Source: an uncultured Synergistia bacterium (lineage in GTDB: Bacteria > Eremiobacterota > SpSt-956 > JAKJGF01). Taken from it: a DNA stretch of 13,890 bases. A program made the translations under genes and the position numbers. Location: NCBI GenBank assembly GCA_937888925.1, contig CALARM010000025.1:1-13890 (forward strand). The letters run 5' to 3'. The notes below the pieces were generated by a model that did not search any database, was not told the DNA's origin, and saw only the letters and a program-made list of their open reading frames with translations. Numbering within the stretch: position 1 is the first letter of the stretch; every line of letters begins with the position of its first letter. Shown in pieces: positions 12,912 to 13,890 of the stretch.

Positions 12912-13890
12912 TTACTTCGTAAGCGTCTCGATAGCTTTTATCATAACAAGCCTTGAAAGAGGAGCGTCTTCTCTATCCAGTGCTTCCTGAATGGCAGGAA
13001 TACTTTCTTTCATAGAAAGTTCTTCCATACAGAGTGCAGCAAGTCCCCTTACAAAACTGTCATCATTCTTTAAATAGCCTGTTAATATATTCTCATAATC
13101 TTTGTTGCCGAATTTAATCATACCGTAAACAGATGCCACTTTTTCATAGTCTGTGCCGGGATTCTCTTCATAAATAGCCTTTAATTTTCCTTTTATATGT
13201 TCGGAACCAAGATCTGACAGAGCAATGATTGAGGACGCTTTTACAAGGGGGTCAGATGAGTCGAGTGCTTTCGTTATTTCTTTTTCTGCCTCCCTGCATT
13301 CTGTTCTGCCGAGCATTATCCCTGAAAAAGCCTTTGCCCACGAATCTGTTTCTACTTCATACTTCTTCAGAACTTCTGCCGATATGGTCTTATCTTTAAG
13401 GATCATTAGAGAAAAAGCTGCTGTGCCTCTGACAAAAGGATCTTCATCGCCTAAAGACTTGAGAAGGACGGAAGAACTGTTTTTATCAATATAACCCATA
13501 CATATTGTGCTTACCGCTCTTATGTTCCCGCTTGTATCATTCATAAAAGAAGCAATTTGTTTAAAAGATGGTTCGTCATTCATAGATGTGAGAGATACAA
13601 TAGCTGCACCTTTCACATTCTCATCACTGTCGTCAAGGGCTTTTCTTAATCCGGGAATTACCTTTTCTCCTCCTATACTGGCAAGACTGTATATTGCCAT
13701 TTCCCTTACAGATGAGTCACCGGTCTGTGAGAGCTTTAACAGTGTGTCTGTAGCTTCTTCTGCCTTTAAAGAGCCCATTGCCGTTACAAGATAATATAAC
13801 AAATCTTTATTTGTTTCATCTTTAAAGAACTTTAACAGAGGCTCTACTGCTCTTTTATCACCTGTATATCCGAGAGCATAAATCATAGCA
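12912..13890 (-). CDS. HEAT-repeat protein (5' end beyond the right edge)
   Basis: A minus-strand frame is open from the right edge to TAA at 12914-12912. The 325 visible residues are almost all HEAT/PBS lyase-type repeats, about ten of roughly 30 residues, such as D-K-R-A-V-E-P-L-L-K-F-F near the visible start and D-S-S-V-R-E-M-A-I-Y-S-L-A-S-I-G. The Met at 13886 lies inside a repeat and the codon before it (GCT, Ala) keeps the frame open, so it is not the real start. Such repeats form curved protein-binding scaffolds. The missing N-terminus could hold a kinase, signal peptide or further repeats. It reads toward the giant kinase, which also ends in HEAT repeats, so the two may be co-transcribed and related by duplication. 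Confidence 0.85.
   Translation of the reverse strand, partial: AMIYALGYTGDKRAVEPLLKFFKDETNKDLLYYLVTAMGSLKAEEATDTLLKLSQTGDSSVREMAIYSLASIGGEKVIPGLRKALDDSDENVKGAAIVSLTSMNDEPSFKQIASFMNDTSGNIRAVSTICMGYIDKNSSSVLLKSLGDEDPFVRGTAAFSLMILKDKTISAEVLKKYEVETDSWAKAFSGIMLGRTECREAEKEITKALDSSDPLVKASSIIALSDLGSEHIKGKLKAIYEENPGTDYEKVASVYGMIKFGNKDYENILTGYLKNDDSFVRGLAALCMEELSMKESIPAIQEALDREDAPLSRLVMIKAIETLTK

Overview
The window is AT-rich bacterial DNA with compact genes, clear Shine-Dalgarno sites and sigma70-like promoters. It carries two Hanks-type (eukaryotic-like) Ser/Thr kinase genes, a lipobox-bearing subtilisin-like protease and long WD40 and HEAT repeat proteins. That mix suggests an uncultured, signalling-rich bacterium. 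I cannot assign a phylum from the sequence alone. I see no rRNA, tRNA, CRISPR array, transposase or phage gene.

Layout from left to right: the first codons of a minus-strand gene (1-56); a divergent regulatory region with two perfect palindromes; a translationally coupled SRPBCC/AHSA1-type gene and GNAT acetyltransferase gene (+, 320-1203); an M42 metallo-aminopeptidase (-, 1310-2377); a 326-base divergent intergenic region with a good promoter; a plus-strand run of membrane Ser/Thr kinase, zinc-ribbon membrane protein with a hexapeptide repeat, subtilisin-like lipoprotein fused to a membrane domain, and a small four-helix membrane protein (2704-7070); then on the minus strand a 1885-residue kinase with TPR-like, double WD40 propeller, transmembrane and HEAT parts (7153-12810), and a HEAT-repeat gene whose start lies beyond the right edge (12912-13890).

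The kinase, zinc-ribbon protein, surface protease and membrane protein sit in one direction and could form an envelope signalling or proteolysis group. The giant kinase and its HEAT-repeat neighbour may form a second signalling pair. Both ideas are inferences from gene order and domains.

The most distinctive non-coding signal is nine short arrays with an exact 7-base period and a GTRA-like core (GTGA, GTAA, sometimes GTTA). They occur only between genes or touching stop codons. Each one points away from the nearer gene, so facing arrays form inverted pairs at most junctions. In two places the first array unit supplies the stop codon of the neighbouring gene.
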